64,000 nucleotides of DNA from an uncultured Prochlorococcus sp. Lineage in GTDB: Bacteria; Cyanobacteriota; Cyanobacteriia; PCC-6307; Cyanobiaceae. Every line of letters begins with the position of its first letter. Within the stretch, counting starts at the first letter, position 1. Below the pieces are notes generated by a model that saw only the letters and a program-made list of their open reading frames with translations, was not told the DNA's origin and searched no databases. This document shows positions 7,945-17,172 of this stretch, in pieces. The DNA lies in contig CACGNA010000001.1 in NCBI GenBank assembly GCA_902574425.1, positions 62,001-126,000 of the forward strand, read 5' to 3'. The position numbers and the translations under genes are program-made.

Positions 7945-8865
7945 ATTAATACCATCTACTCTCTTTTTATAAATATTATCCCTTTCTTAATTTTTGGTTT
8001 TTTTCTTGGTAAAAAGAACCCAAAGATTTCTGAATATATTGCAAGACCTTTAATAAGATTTGGCATTCCATTAAGTGTTATGGGTCTTTTATTAAAAGAG
8101 GGTATAGATATAAACCTAATAAAAAGTGCATTATTAGCATTTTTTCTAATTGGATTTTTAATAATTTTAATAAATATATTCCCAATATTTAAAAACAGAC
8201 TTCCAAATTACAGCTTGCAGCTTGCAGGCCTAATTGGTAATACATCATTTCTTGGGATACCAATTGCAATAGCTCTTCTCCCTTCAAAAACCATCAACTT
8301 TACTATCGGATTCGATTTAGGGACAACACTATTCGCTTGGATATTTGGACCTTTTTTTCTGCAAAAAAAATCCCAAAACAATAATATCCAATACATCAAA
8401 GGATTATTAAATGCATTGATAAATAGTCCTGCATCAAGAGGGATAATTGGTGTACTTTTAGTATACATTTTCCAAATAGATGAGGCTTTAGGTAATTATC
8501 TTTGGATACCTGCAAGAATAGTTATTGCTTTGGCAATAATTACTGTAGGAACAAGACTTGGGTTAATAACAAATCAAAAGGATAAGATTTTTGATCTTAA
8601 TGAAGAAATTAAATTTTCCATTTTATTAAAGTTATTTATTCTTCCTTTTATTATTTTTTTAGTAAGCAAATTTCTAAAGTTTGACTTCTATCAATCAGCA
8701 GCAGTAATTCTTCAGGCAGGAACCCCAACGGCAATATCCACAATTTTAATGGCAGAGGCTTATGGGGTTAGACAAAAGATCGCCTCAAAAATTCTTTTTA
8801 CTACAACTTTAATTTCAATAGTTACAATTCCTCTTTTAACAATTTGCATAAATGCAGTCAATTAA
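7945..8865 (+). CDS. AEC-family permease (auxin efflux carrier/malate permease-like), unusual start
   Basis: The listed ORF begins at ATG 8080 (261 aa), but the same frame is open back to 7924 and encodes convincing N-terminal sequence (IYSLFINIIPFLIFGFFLGKKNPKISEYIARPLIRFGIPLSV) that forms the first membrane helix and the G-I-P block expected in AEC transporters, which are about 300 residues with ten helices. No ATG, GTG or TTG exists between the upstream stop (7921) and 8080, so the start is likely a rare ATT (7945 is used here as a guess) or a small indel breaks the gene. Later blocks fit the family, for example LAGLIGNTSFLGIPIAIALL and LQAGTPTAISTILMAEAYG. It exports organic anions or amphipathic molecules in this family; substrate unknown. 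Confidence 0.75.
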   Translation: MNTIYSLFINIIPFLIFGFFLGKKNPKISEYIARPLIRFGIPLSVMGLLLKEGIDINLIKSALLAFFLIGFLIILINIFPIFKNRLPNYSLQLAGLIGNTSFLGIPIAIALLPSKTINFTIGFDLGTTLFAWIFGPFFLQKKSQNNNIQYIKGLLNALINSPASRGIIGVLLVYIFQIDEALGNYLWIPARIVIALAIITVGTRLGLITNQKDKIFDLNEEIKFSILLKLFILPFIIFLVSKFLKFDFYQSAAVILQAGTPTAISTILMAEAYGVRQKIASKILFTTTLISIVTIPLLTICINAVN

Positions 8866-8950
8866 AAGACTTATAAAGTTTAAACGCATGGTTAATGAAT
8901 ATTGTAAAGATAATATCCGGATAACTACATAATGTCTTAAGATTTAGGGT

Positions 8951-9202
8951 ATGAAGTCAGCCAGCCCTGAAAATGAATATATTCCTTTAAATCTCAGGAT
9001 TTCGGTGAGGAAGGATACTCTAAGGCTCATCTCAGAGATGGCTCAAGATATGGGAATAAGCATTAATGAAGTTTTTAGTTTTTTAGCAGAAGATTCTGTA
9101 ATTGATCTCGAATTACTCGAAGATATGCATCAAATTGAAATTCCAAATAAGTGCAGCCTTGATGACCTGAAAAACGCTATTCTTAAAAAAAGGCTTTGTT
9201 AG
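8951..9202 (+). CDS. Small protein with possible ribbon-helix-helix fold
   Basis: 83 residues. The segment PLNLRISVRKDTLRLISEMAQDMGISINEVFSFLAEDSV (about 12-50) has the pattern strand, helix, turn, helix of CopG/Arc-like ribbon-helix-helix DNA-binding proteins (short strand LNLRISV, then two amphipathic helices separated by GIS). The acidic C-terminal half is not typical of a repressor. It could be a small regulator or an antitoxin-like protein, but no toxin gene is adjacent. Its stop overlaps the stop of the convergent GT39 gene by 4 nt. Confidence 0.6.
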   Translation: MKSASPENEYIPLNLRISVRKDTLRLISEMAQDMGISINEVFSFLAEDSVIDLELLEDMHQIEIPNKCSLDDLKNAILKKRLC

Positions 9203-11004
9203 AATTTCTCAACTTTTCTATTTTTCCAGTCAGATTTATAACCACTTTTAACTAAAAAATCAGAAACCTTATTTAAATCACTTTTCTGAATACGCCATAA
9301 ATTATAAATCCCATATTCGCCCAATTTTTGATGATTAATTTTTGACCAATGAGGTTCTTGGGAAGAATAATCGTCTATAACAACCAATAAAAATTTGTAT
9401 TCATAATCAGGTTGATCCTTATAATTTTTTCGCCTGTCAGTATTTAGTCTTTCTGACAGGTTAATTAATCCTTCTTTAGTATTTGGCTCATAAAAAACTA
9501 TTTGTCTCGAATAATAATGTAAAGACGGTTTTCTTATCCCAATCATTGCTAGAGTTTCCCTCCCCTCACGAATACCTAAAATTAATTTTGAGATATTCCT
9601 TAAAGGTAATTGCCTTGAAGTATCTGCTAATTTTCTTATTGGCGACATCAAAAAAGATTGTCCAATTAGTAGCAAAATTTGAAGATAAAGAAAGATATCT
9701 TTGGATTTTAAAGAAAATAAAATTATTGCAAGAACTGTAAATAAAGAGAAAAATAATTTGGCTTTAAAAATTATCCCATAACTTATTAGATCAGATGCAA
9801 GATTAGGCATTTCAGGATCATTTATTGAAACTAACCAAATATTTGAGAAAAAGAATGCTATTGAGAGTCCAAACAAAATTAAAATATTAATAATCCATAA
9901 ATATACATAAGTTTTATTTCGATCTTTTAAGTTTATAAAGCTATTACTGATTAGAATTGCAGCTGCTGGAATTGCTGGTAACCAATAGCTTGGTAGTTTC
10001 GTAGCAGAAATACTAAAGAAGATTAAAACTGATGTTAACCAGCATAAAGAATACGTATAAAGGGTTTCAGAAACCTTCCAACTTTCTTTTAAACTTTTCG
10101 ATAAATCCCTAAAAGCTTCAAATACACCGTGATATAAAAAAGGGGTGAATGGTAATGAAGCCAATATCATTATGTAGAGAAAAAACCAGAACGGCTCTGC
10201 ATGATTATTGACAACTGATGTATATCTTTGAAAATTATGATAACCAAAAAAATTGTCCCAAAAAGGCTTTCCTTCTTTTATGAGTTCTAAGATATACCAT
10301 GGAATACTTATTAGAATTGTTATTAATAAACCTTTCTTAGGGTTTATCTTGCAAAGCAACCTTCTCCAATCTTTCTGAATAAATAAAAATAATGTAATAG
10401 TAAATGTTGCTAAAACAAATGCAACAGGTCCTTTAGTTAAAATTGCAAACCCCAAAAATACCCATGCTGAGATGCATTTATCATTATTCTCACTTGCCAT
10501 TCTTCTCCAAAATAAAAGCAGGCTAATTCCTAAAGTTCCAGTTAATAGAGAATCACTCACAGCAGTTCTACTCCAGATGATTATTAATGGAGACAGAGCA
10601 AAACCTAATGATGCAACTATTGGAGTGAGGAAAGACTTATCACCTTTCTGTGGCCAACAACACAAGGTATCTCCAATCATCAGCATTAAAAATAATGATC
10701 CTAAAGCTGAAGGAAGTCTGGCTGAGAGTGTCCCGAAACTATCCCAAATCTCATTTTTTGGTAATGAGTAAAAAAAACCCATTAGCCAATATATTAGTGG
10801 AGGCTTATCAAAACGGAAAATTCCATTGACTTTTGGAGTTAACCAATCCCCAGATTCACTCATTGCCCGCGCAGCAGCGGCAAATAAAGGTGGAGTTTCA
10901 TCCACCAGTCCTGTTTTCCCTAAATTTAAAATAAATAAAATGATCCCAGAAACTAAAACTATCAATAAGGTTATAATCCTTTTTTTTGAATGAAGAAGAA
11001 TCAT
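9199..11004 (-). CDS. GT39/ArnT-like membrane glycosyltransferase
   Basis: 601 residues with about a dozen hydrophobic segments in the first 430 residues and a soluble C-terminal part, the architecture of dolichyl-phosphate-mannose mannosyltransferase/ArnT proteins, which transfer a sugar from a polyprenyl-phosphate carrier outside the cytoplasmic membrane. The first periplasmic loop carries the catalytic acidic pair in GLVDETPPLFAAAARAMSESGDWLTPKVNG, followed by FDKPPLIYWLMG, both hallmark blocks. The acceptor could be lipid A-like, protein or glycan. The gene is followed upstream by a GT4 gene 14 nt away on the same strand, suggesting an operon that modifies surface glycans outside the large island. 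Confidence 0.88.
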   Translation of the reverse strand: MILLHSKKRIITLLIVLVSGIILFILNLGKTGLVDETPPLFAAAARAMSESGDWLTPKVNGIFRFDKPPLIYWLMGFFYSLPKNEIWDSFGTLSARLPSALGSLFLMLMIGDTLCCWPQKGDKSFLTPIVASLGFALSPLIIIWSRTAVSDSLLTGTLGISLLLFWRRMASENNDKCISAWVFLGFAILTKGPVAFVLATFTITLFLFIQKDWRRLLCKINPKKGLLITILISIPWYILELIKEGKPFWDNFFGYHNFQRYTSVVNNHAEPFWFFLYIMILASLPFTPFLYHGVFEAFRDLSKSLKESWKVSETLYTYSLCWLTSVLIFFSISATKLPSYWLPAIPAAAILISNSFINLKDRNKTYVYLWIINILILFGLSIAFFFSNIWLVSINDPEMPNLASDLISYGIIFKAKLFFSLFTVLAIILFSLKSKDIFLYLQILLLIGQSFLMSPIRKLADTSRQLPLRNISKLILGIREGRETLAMIGIRKPSLHYYSRQIVFYEPNTKEGLINLSERLNTDRRKNYKDQPDYEYKFLLVVIDDYSSQEPHWSKINHQKLGEYGIYNLWRIQKSDLNKVSDFLVKSGYKSDWKNRKVEKF

Positions 11005-11018
11005 TTACTATATTAATT

Positions 11019-12095
11019 TTACTTATATTCGTTGATTACCTTATTAAGCCAGTTCATAACCTTGTTAGCAAATATATCTGTGGAAGCATTTTTTTCTACC
11101 CATTCTCTACAATTTTTACGCTTTATTTTTTCAATAATCTCTACATAGGAAAGAAGACTTTCTTTATCATCAGGATTGGCAAGATACCCTGTTTGCCCGT
11201 GCTGAATAATTTCACTAGGTCCTCCCCTTTTATAGGCTATAACTGGCACTCCACAAGCTAAAGCTTCAACAACAACGTTTCCATATGCCTCATTCCATTT
11301 CGGAGTATTTAGCAAAACTCTGCATTTGCCAAGTTCTTTTTGTAATTCATCAGTTGTTAAGAAACCCATCCAATCTATAGTTCCTTTAGGAAATGATTGT
11401 TCTATCTTTGAGGCGTAGGTCTCGTCTTCTATAACTCCCCAAACGTTTAGTTTTTCGCCAAGTTCATTTGCTGCAAAAACTGCATCCTCTAAACCTTTCT
11501 CCGGTGCAACTCTTCCAACCCAAGCCAAGGGTCCCTTCAATGAATCTTGGAAAATATAATTATCTAATTTAAAACCGTTCCCAATAATTGTTGGTTTTTT
11601 TATAAATGGATAATCACTAGCTTGTATTTTTGAATGAAAAGCAAAATTGTATGGATGTTTAGCATGTACCTTGGAGATTAAATTACTAATGACTAAACTT
11701 TCAGAACCCATACTAATAATATGTGCAATGGGTATCTCTACATTTAGAGTCATCCAAATAGGTAGCCAATCATAAGACATGTTCAACAATACATCTGCTT
11801 GTTTTGCGATATCTAATCCCTTTTCTAGCATTCCTGCTAGAAGTGAATTATCTGGGATACTTACAGGAGAATTGTAATTTTGATGCTGCCAACTAATTTG
11901 GTCTTGCCCTTCTACAACATGTAATTTTGCTTTTTCATTACTATCATTTAATTTAGATTTTTTGGGAGCTATCACATCTACCGAGTGACCTAAAGAAAGC
12001 AAACCTGACACTAAGGAATTCAAAGTTAATTCAACCCCTCCACCTTTGCCGCTTCCCAGAAAACCTATTGGAGTACTAATCAAAACTATACGCAT
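11019..12095 (-). CDS. GT4-family glycosyltransferase
   Basis: 358 residues with the two-domain GT-B layout. The N-terminal donor-independent domain starts MRIVLISTPIGFLGSGKGGGVELTLNSLVSGL, with the glycine-rich loop typical of GT4. The C-terminal nucleotide-sugar domain has WVGRVAPEKGLEDAVFAANEL, WMGFLTTDELQKELGKCRVLLNTPKWNEAYGNVVVEALACGVPVIAYKRGGPSEIIQHGQTGYL, containing the conserved E-x7-E motif. Cytoplasmic, using an NDP-sugar; donor and acceptor unknown. It lies 32 nt after the DMT transporter gene and 14 nt before the GT39 gene, all on the minus strand. Confidence 0.92.
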   Translation of the reverse strand: MRIVLISTPIGFLGSGKGGGVELTLNSLVSGLLSLGHSVDVIAPKKSKLNDSNEKAKLHVVEGQDQISWQHQNYNSPVSIPDNSLLAGMLEKGLDIAKQADVLLNMSYDWLPIWMTLNVEIPIAHIISMGSESLVISNLISKVHAKHPYNFAFHSKIQASDYPFIKKPTIIGNGFKLDNYIFQDSLKGPLAWVGRVAPEKGLEDAVFAANELGEKLNVWGVIEDETYASKIEQSFPKGTIDWMGFLTTDELQKELGKCRVLLNTPKWNEAYGNVVVEALACGVPVIAYKRGGPSEIIQHGQTGYLANPDDKESLLSYVEIIEKIKRKNCREWVEKNASTDIFANKVMNWLNKVINEYK

Positions 12096-12127
12096 TATTT
12101 AGACTGTTTTAAAAATCAAGAATCCAA

Positions 12128-13069
12128 TTAAATAGTAGTGTCTTTGAATTTTTTTTCCCATAAAGACCTTCTCTGGCTAACAAAAAATACTGATATAAGA
12201 ACAAAAACGACTCCTATCCATTGCACAAAAGTAAGTCTTTCATCTAACCAAACACCTCCACTGAGGAGAGCAAATACAGGTGTTAAGAATGCAAGGGTAC
12301 TAAATCCAGTTATTTCTTTACTATTAGCGAAGTAGAAAAACAATCCATAAGCTACAGCTCCTCCAAAGACACTTGCGAATGACATGAGCCCCCAATCAAA
12401 TATTGACCAATTTGGGATTATTTGAAAATTTGATTGTAAGCAATGCTTAATGATTAAGGGCACACTCCCTAGAACCATATGCCATCCCGTAACTGCAACA
12501 GGATCACTTTTAGTACAGGTGAACCTAATTAAAATTGTTCCTAGTGCCATAGCTAAAGAAGCTGCAAGCATCCAAAGTTCACCAAAGTTAAAAGCTATAT
12601 CATTCATAGACTTATCAGACAATAACCACCAATTTTCTAAAAATTCTTGTGGTACGCCTAAAAATACTATTCCTCCCAAGCCAAAAAGTAAGCCTAACCA
12701 TCCAATTGGATTAATTAAATTTCCAAATATGGCCCTTGCTAAAATCGCTACCAAAAGTGGCTGAGAATCAATCAATACAGAGCCAAGACCTGCTCCAGTT
12801 TTTCCTATGCCATAAGTTAAAAACAACTGAAAGAAAGTGGCATCGACAATTGTAAACACAAAAAACCACTTCAAATCGCACTTATAAATTTTCAAATCTC
12901 TTTTAAACAAATATGTTGTTATAAGAACAAGAATCCCTGCAGGAAGTAACCTTAAAGAAGCAACAAACTCTGGCCCAGCACTAGATACTAAGGGAGTCAT
13001 GGCCGCCATCGAAGTACCCCAAAGAGCAAAAGGGAGTATCATTAAAAACCAATTTAGGATTGAATTCAT
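12128..13069 (-). CDS. EamA/DMT-family transporter
   Basis: 313 residues with ten predicted membrane helices in two repeats of five, the drug/metabolite transporter (EamA, RhaT) pattern. The repeated EamA features are visible: LPFALWGTSMAAMTPLVSSAGPEFVASLRLLPAGILVL in the first half and GWHMVLGSVPLIIKH ... LMSFASVFGGAVAYGLFFYFANSKEITGFSTLAFLTPVFALLSGGVWLDERLTFVQWIGVVFVLISVFFVS in the second. Such proteins export metabolites or take up sugars and nucleotides across the cytoplasmic membrane; substrate unknown. It is the first gene of the minus-strand group with the two glycosyltransferases and is divergent from sppA with 33 nt between the ORF starts. Confidence 0.9.
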   Translation of the reverse strand: MNSILNWFLMILPFALWGTSMAAMTPLVSSAGPEFVASLRLLPAGILVLITTYLFKRDLKIYKCDLKWFFVFTIVDATFFQLFLTYGIGKTGAGLGSVLIDSQPLLVAILARAIFGNLINPIGWLGLLFGLGGIVFLGVPQEFLENWWLLSDKSMNDIAFNFGELWMLAASLAMALGTILIRFTCTKSDPVAVTGWHMVLGSVPLIIKHCLQSNFQIIPNWSIFDWGLMSFASVFGGAVAYGLFFYFANSKEITGFSTLAFLTPVFALLSGGVWLDERLTFVQWIGVVFVLISVFFVSQRRSLWEKKFKDTTI

Positions 13070-13120
13070 TAGGTCTGCTGATAGTCTTTTTAAAGTAGTT
13101 TTATGTTTTACCTTAAAATA

Positions 13121-13930
13121 ATGATTTGGCCTTTTAGACGAAAGTCAAAAAAAAGAATGGCTCGTATAGTAATTGATGAGCCTATTACTAGTTCAACAAG
13201 GGTTTCTGTCCTTAAAGCTCTTAAACAAATTGAGGATAGAGAGTTTCCTGCATTAATCGTGAGAATTGATTCGCCAGGAGGCACTGTTGGTGATAGCCAA
13301 GAAATATACTCTGCTATTAAAAGACTAAAAGATACAGGATGTAAAGTCATTGCTAGTTTTGGGAACATATCGGCATCTGGAGGTGTTTACATTGGTGTTG
13401 CATCTGACAAAATAGTTGCGAATCCTGGTACAATTACAGGATCTATTGGTGTGATTATAAGAGGAAATAATTTATCTGAATTATTAGATAAAATTGGTAT
13501 AAAATTCGAAACTGTTAAAAGCGGTGTCTTTAAGGATATACTTTCTCCAGATAAAGCTTTAAGTGAGGAGGGTAGAAGACTACTTCAAGGCCTGATAGAT
13601 GAAAGCTACAAACAATTTACTGAGGCTGTTGCTGAGGGAAGAAATTTATCTGTTGAAGAAGTTAGAAAATTTGCCGATGGAAGAATTTTTACGGGATCGC
13701 AGGCAAAAACATTAGGTCTTGTTGATGAAGTTGGAGATGAATTCGTGGCAAGAGAACTTGCTGCAAAGATGGTTAATATTGATCCAAAAATTCAGCCCTT
13801 AACATTTGGGAAGAAAAAAAAGAAAATCCTTGGACTAATTCCTGGAAGTAAAATTATTGAAAAAGTTATTAATACTATCTTTTTTGAGATTGATTCATCG
13901 AATAAAATGCTTTGGTTATATAAGCCTTAA
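13121..13930 (+). CDS. sppA: Signal peptide peptidase SppA (S49 protease)
   Basis: The ORF is open from 13103, but the ATG at 13121 gives MIWPFRRKSKKRMARIVIDEPITSS, which is the better N-terminus; length is then 269 residues, typical of the short single-domain S49 form. It cuts leftover signal peptides in the membrane. With numbering from 13103, the nucleophile is Ser92 in NISASGGVYIG and the general base is Lys144 in GVFKDILSPDKALSEEGR, spaced 52 residues as in Bacillus SppA. IRIDSPGG-like RIDSPGGTVGDSQEIY is also present. There is no strong transmembrane segment at the N-terminus. aroH follows after 6 nt. Confidence 0.93.
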   Translation: MIWPFRRKSKKRMARIVIDEPITSSTRVSVLKALKQIEDREFPALIVRIDSPGGTVGDSQEIYSAIKRLKDTGCKVIASFGNISASGGVYIGVASDKIVANPGTITGSIGVIIRGNNLSELLDKIGIKFETVKSGVFKDILSPDKALSEEGRRLLQGLIDESYKQFTEAVAEGRNLSVEEVRKFADGRIFTGSQAKTLGLVDEVGDEFVARELAAKMVNIDPKIQPLTFGKKKKKILGLIPGSKIIEKVINTIFFEIDSSNKMLWLYKP

Positions 13931-13936
13931 ATCAAT

Positions 13937-14320
13937 ATGCCTGAAAAAATGAAAGATAATTATAAAATCACATTTATTAGAGGAGCTACAACAGCATCCG
14001 GCAATTCTGTAAAAGGAATAGAAGATGCTGTTATAGAACTCATAGATGAATTAATTAAACGCAACAAGCTTATTAAGAAGAACTTATTATCAATTACATT
14101 CACCTCTACCAAAGATTTGGATGCATGTTTCCCTGCTTCAATCGCAAGGAAATGTAATGAACTTGATTCAGTAGCATTTTTAGACGTTCAACAAATGTAT
14201 GTCTCAAATGATGTTGATTTTTGTATAAGAATTTTGGCACAAGTCTTATTACCATCAAATTACCCCGTAAATCATCCTTATTTAAGGGGCGCTTCAAAAT
14301 TAAGACCTGATAGATGTTAA
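13937..14320 (+). CDS. aroH: Chorismate mutase, AroH type
   Basis: 127 residues, matching the monofunctional Bacillus-type chorismate mutase, which turns chorismate into prephenate for Phe and Tyr synthesis. The active-site blocks are present: FIRGATTASGNSV (N-terminal Arg), DLDACFPASIAR, and FCIRILAQVL followed by HPYLRGASKLRPD. It starts 6 nt after sppA on the same strand and is probably co-transcribed. ATG at 13937 (MPEKMKDN); the in-frame ATG four codons later is also possible. Confidence 0.93.
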   Translation: MPEKMKDNYKITFIRGATTASGNSVKGIEDAVIELIDELIKRNKLIKKNLLSITFTSTKDLDACFPASIARKCNELDSVAFLDVQQMYVSNDVDFCIRILAQVLLPSNYPVNHPYLRGASKLRPDRC

Positions 14321-14389
14321 TCTTAGTTAAACAATTTTCCATATAAATCTGGATAGACCTAATTAATCCTTTAAAAATTTATTTAATCA

Positions 14390-14965
14390 ATGTTAAAAAC
14401 AAAGAAACTTGCTTTAAATTTTAAAATTTTTAGATTTTTTCTTATTCCTACAATTTTATTTTCAACTCAGTTCTTTAGTAACAGTCAAGATGCCAAAGCA
14501 GGTTTGGAATTTCAATGGGATCAAGACTCTGGACATAGAAGATTAAAGTGGTTTCAAAAAGAAAATAAAAAACGATTTAGGAATAAAATTTATTTTTTCT
14601 TGAGGCCATCTGATAGAAAAACTGATCTTTTAAAAATAAATTTAACCAACCCTAAACCCTTTAAAGCAAAACTGAATAAAGAAAAAATTAGTCTTTGCAA
14701 GGTAAGAATAGGCGGTTTTGAAGATCGCACTAAATGCCTAGAAGATATTCCAGCCGATATTGAAATTAATACCGATAAATCATACATATATTCAATCAAT
14801 ATTTACCCCTACAGTCCTCTTCCTTCAAGTAAAGATAATTATGCAATTGTTTTAAAAATCATGAATCCAAAAAAATCAGGACTTTATCAATTTCATTCCT
14901 ATGGACAGCCTAAAGGCAAATCAGTTTCAAGTTATTTAGGAAGCTGGACCATAGTGATCGATTAA
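14390..14965 (+). CDS. DUF2808-type cyanobacterial secreted protein
   Basis: 191 residues with an N-terminal signal/anchor segment (FKIFRFFLIPTILFSTQFFSNSQDAKA) and a mature beta-rich domain. The block GLEFQWDQDSGHRRLKWFQKENKKRFRNKIYFFLRPSDRKTDLLKINL and the ending GKSVSSYLGSWTIVID are the pattern I know from DUF2808 proteins, a cyanobacterial exported family of unknown function. It precedes rpmH by 30 nt and shares its strand, so it may be the first gene of the rpmH-rnpA transcript or simply adjacent. Confidence 0.8.
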   Translation: MLKTKKLALNFKIFRFFLIPTILFSTQFFSNSQDAKAGLEFQWDQDSGHRRLKWFQKENKKRFRNKIYFFLRPSDRKTDLLKINLTNPKPFKAKLNKEKISLCKVRIGGFEDRTKCLEDIPADIEINTDKSYIYSINIYPYSPLPSSKDNYAIVLKIMNPKKSGLYQFHSYGQPKGKSVSSYLGSWTIVID

Positions 14966-14995
14966 ATGATAAATTAATTAAGGATAATAAAACAA

Positions 14996-15133
14996 ATGAC
15001 TAAAAGAACTTTTGGCGGAACTTCAAGAAAAAGAAAACGTGTATCAGGGTTTAGAGTAAGAATGCGTTCTCATACTGGTAGAAGAGTTATAAAAAGCAGA
15101 AGACAAAAAGGTAGAGAAAGAATAGCTGTCTAA
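14996..15133 (+). CDS. rpmH: Ribosomal protein L34
   Basis: A 45-residue ORF below the cut-off of the track. It starts [23 protein letters not shown] and ends GRERIAV, an unmistakable bL34 of the large ribosomal subunit with the usual R/K-rich composition. An AAGGATAA stretch upstream provides a Shine-Dalgarno-like site. rnpA follows after 12 nt, the near-universal bacterial pairing. Confidence 0.98.
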
Positions 15134-15145
15134 CTCAACATCAAA

Positions 15146-15532
15146 ATGTCCTTACCTAAAGATATGCGTTTAAAAGGTCATAGGACTTTTAATTATATTC
15201 ATAAAAATTCCAAAAAATATCATGGGAAATTAATGACATTTAAAGTAGCAAGATCAAATCCTGAAATCCTCTCATCCCATAAAATCACAAATATCTCAAA
15301 CAAATTTAGGGTTGCAATTGCTATTAGCAAAAAAGTTTCAAAAAAAGCTGTCGATAGAAACAAAATAAGAAGAATCCTGCAAGAGTGGTTAATAACAAAT
15401 TTTCAAAAAATTAATAACCACAAACCTTATTGGTTACTTGTTAACCTTAAATTCGGAGATTTCTGCAATGATAAAAATAGACTTTTGGAGGAATTTCAAA
15501 ACTTAATGTTCCAATCCCGTCTAATCAAATGA
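15146..15532 (+). CDS. rnpA: Ribonuclease P protein component
   Basis: 128 residues, the small protein partner of the RNase P RNA that matures tRNA 5' ends. Conserved features are the N-terminal MRLKGHRTFNYIHKNSKKYHG region and the RNR motif KKVSKKAVDRNKIRRILQEW, which binds RNase P RNA. It sits between rpmH and a PH-domain gene, whose ATG overlaps the rnpA stop by 4 nt (ATGA), indicating translational coupling. Confidence 0.95.
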   Translation: MSLPKDMRLKGHRTFNYIHKNSKKYHGKLMTFKVARSNPEILSSHKITNISNKFRVAIAISKKVSKKAVDRNKIRRILQEWLITNFQKINNHKPYWLLVNLKFGDFCNDKNRLLEEFQNLMFQSRLIK

Positions 15533-15942
15533 TTAACATCAACGAAGAAACCTTTTACGAAGGTGGTCCTGCAAAAAGTGATTTAATAATAAATCTACTA
15601 GCGGGTATAACTATTCTTGGTTTGCCATTTACCTTTGCAGCAATAGTTAGAGCATTATGGTTGAGATATAAAATTACAAACAAAAGAATTACAATAGATG
15701 GCGGATGGTTTGGTAAAAACAAAACACAAGTTTCATTAAGTAACATTGAAGAAATCAGATCTATCCCAAGGGGATTCGGATCATATGGTGATATGGTTCT
15801 TATTCTTAATGACGGATCAAAGGTTGAAATGAAATCATTACCTCTATTCAGAGAAAAGCAAAAATTTATTGAAGAAAATATAAATAAAAGATCGCAAATC
15901 CCAAATCTCAACGAGGTAGAAGGATTTGCTACTAAATCCTAA
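15529..15942 (+). CDS. Bacterial PH-domain (bPH2) membrane protein
   Basis: 137 residues. A membrane hairpin at about residues 17-42 (DLIINLLAGITILGLPFTFAAIVRALWLRYKITNKRITI) leads into a bacterial pleckstrin-homology-like domain (WFGKNKTQVSLSNIEEIRSIPRGFGSYGDMVLILNDGSKVEMKSLP). The family has no assigned function, although this position between rnpA and yidC is conserved in picocyanobacteria as I recall it. Start overlaps the rnpA stop (ATGA). Confidence 0.85.
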   Translation: MININEETFYEGGPAKSDLIINLLAGITILGLPFTFAAIVRALWLRYKITNKRITIDGGWFGKNKTQVSLSNIEEIRSIPRGFGSYGDMVLILNDGSKVEMKSLPLFREKQKFIEENINKRSQIPNLNEVEGFATKS

Positions 15943-16014
15943 ATAAATTAATTACAAAAACCTTTTTATCCTGTAAAATAAAATGTCTAGTAAAATTACA
16001 CTCTCTTTAATATC

Positions 16015-17157
16015 GTGATAGGGTTCATTTCTGAAAAACTACTTATCCCTATACTAGATTTTTTCTACGGTTTAGTACCTAGTTATGGTTTAGCGATTGT
16101 TGCATTAACAGTTGTAATTAGGATCGCACTTTTCCCTTTAAGCGCTGGTTCCATTAGAAGTGCAAGAAGGATGAAGATTGCCCAACCAGTAATGCAAAAA
16201 AAGCAAGCAGAAATAAAATCTAAGTTTTCAGGTGATCCAAAGAAACAGCAAGAAGAATTAGGAAAACTAATGAATGAGTTTGGCAGTCCTCTCGCAGGTT
16301 GCCTTCCATTGATTGTGCAAATGCCTGTTCTATTTGCATTGTTTGCAACCTTAAGAGGCTCACCATTCGCTGATGTGCCTTACAACATAAATCTTAAGGT
16401 CGTTCCACAGGATCAAATTGCAGCGATAGATCCAAAACCTTATAAATCACCAAGACACTCTATATTCATTACAGAAAAATCACATTTTCCTGTAATAGCT
16501 ACAATTCCTAATGGAACAAAATTAGGAACAGAAGAATCAATCAAAATAAATTTGCAAACAACGAATGGCAATAGCTATTCTGAAGTTTTATCTAAATACG
16601 ATAATGGATCAAAATTTCTGCCTACTTGGAAGGTATCAAAAGGATCCGAAAATCTAAAAGTTTCTCAGGACGGTATAGTAACTGCTATAAAACCTGGTGA
16701 TGCAACAATTGAAGCAAAAATTCCTGGTCTAGCTGCAAAAAGTGGATTTCTATTTATTAAAGCTCTCGGACAAGTTGGTTTTTATGTAGACGGGGCTATT
16801 AATTGGGATATTGCTACACTTGTTGGTGCCTTTGGATTAACCCTACTTCTCTCTCAAGTTTTATCTAGTCAGGGGATGCCAGCAAATCCACAGCAATCAA
16901 CAGCTAACAAAATTACACCAGTCATGATTACTGGTATGTTTCTGTTTTTCCCACTACCAGCAGGAGTATTACTATATATGGTTGTAGCCAATATATTTCA
17001 AGCATTTCAGACTTTTCTTCTTAATAAAGAAGCTCTTCCTGAGAATCTACAGAAAATTTTGGATCAACAATTATTGGCCAAAGATGCTGTAATAACAACT
17101 TCTGCTTCAACCATCTCAGATAAAAGATTACCTTTTGAACCTAATAGTAAAAAATAG
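16015..17157 (+). CDS. yidC: Membrane protein insertase YidC
   Basis: 380 residues from a GTG start ([20 protein letters not shown]). The YidC/Oxa1/Alb3 core is clear: [34 protein letters not shown] (first core helix with the hydrophilic-groove Arg), [46 protein letters not shown] and [37 protein letters not shown]. Between the second and third core helices there is a large soluble insertion (about residues 120-255) with a Big-2-like stretch ([24 protein letters not shown]). It inserts membrane proteins, including thylakoid photosystem subunits in cyanobacteria. Part of the rpmH-rnpA-yidC group. Confidence 0.96.
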   Translation: MIGFISEKLLIPILDFFYGLVPSYGLAIVALTVVIRIALFPLSAGSIRSARRMKIAQPVMQKKQAEIKSKFSGDPKKQQEELGKLMNEFGSPLAGCLPLIVQMPVLFALFATLRGSPFADVPYNINLKVVPQDQIAAIDPKPYKSPRHSIFITEKSHFPVIATIPNGTKLGTEESIKINLQTTNGNSYSEVLSKYDNGSKFLPTWKVSKGSENLKVSQDGIVTAIKPGDATIEAKIPGLAAKSGFLFIKALGQVGFYVDGAINWDIATLVGAFGLTLLLSQVLSSQGMPANPQQSTANKITPVMITGMFLFFPLPAGVLLYMVVANIFQAFQTFLLNKEALPENLQKILDQQLLAKDAVITTSASTISDKRLPFEPNSKK

Positions 17158-17172
17158 TCTTAATTTTAGATA

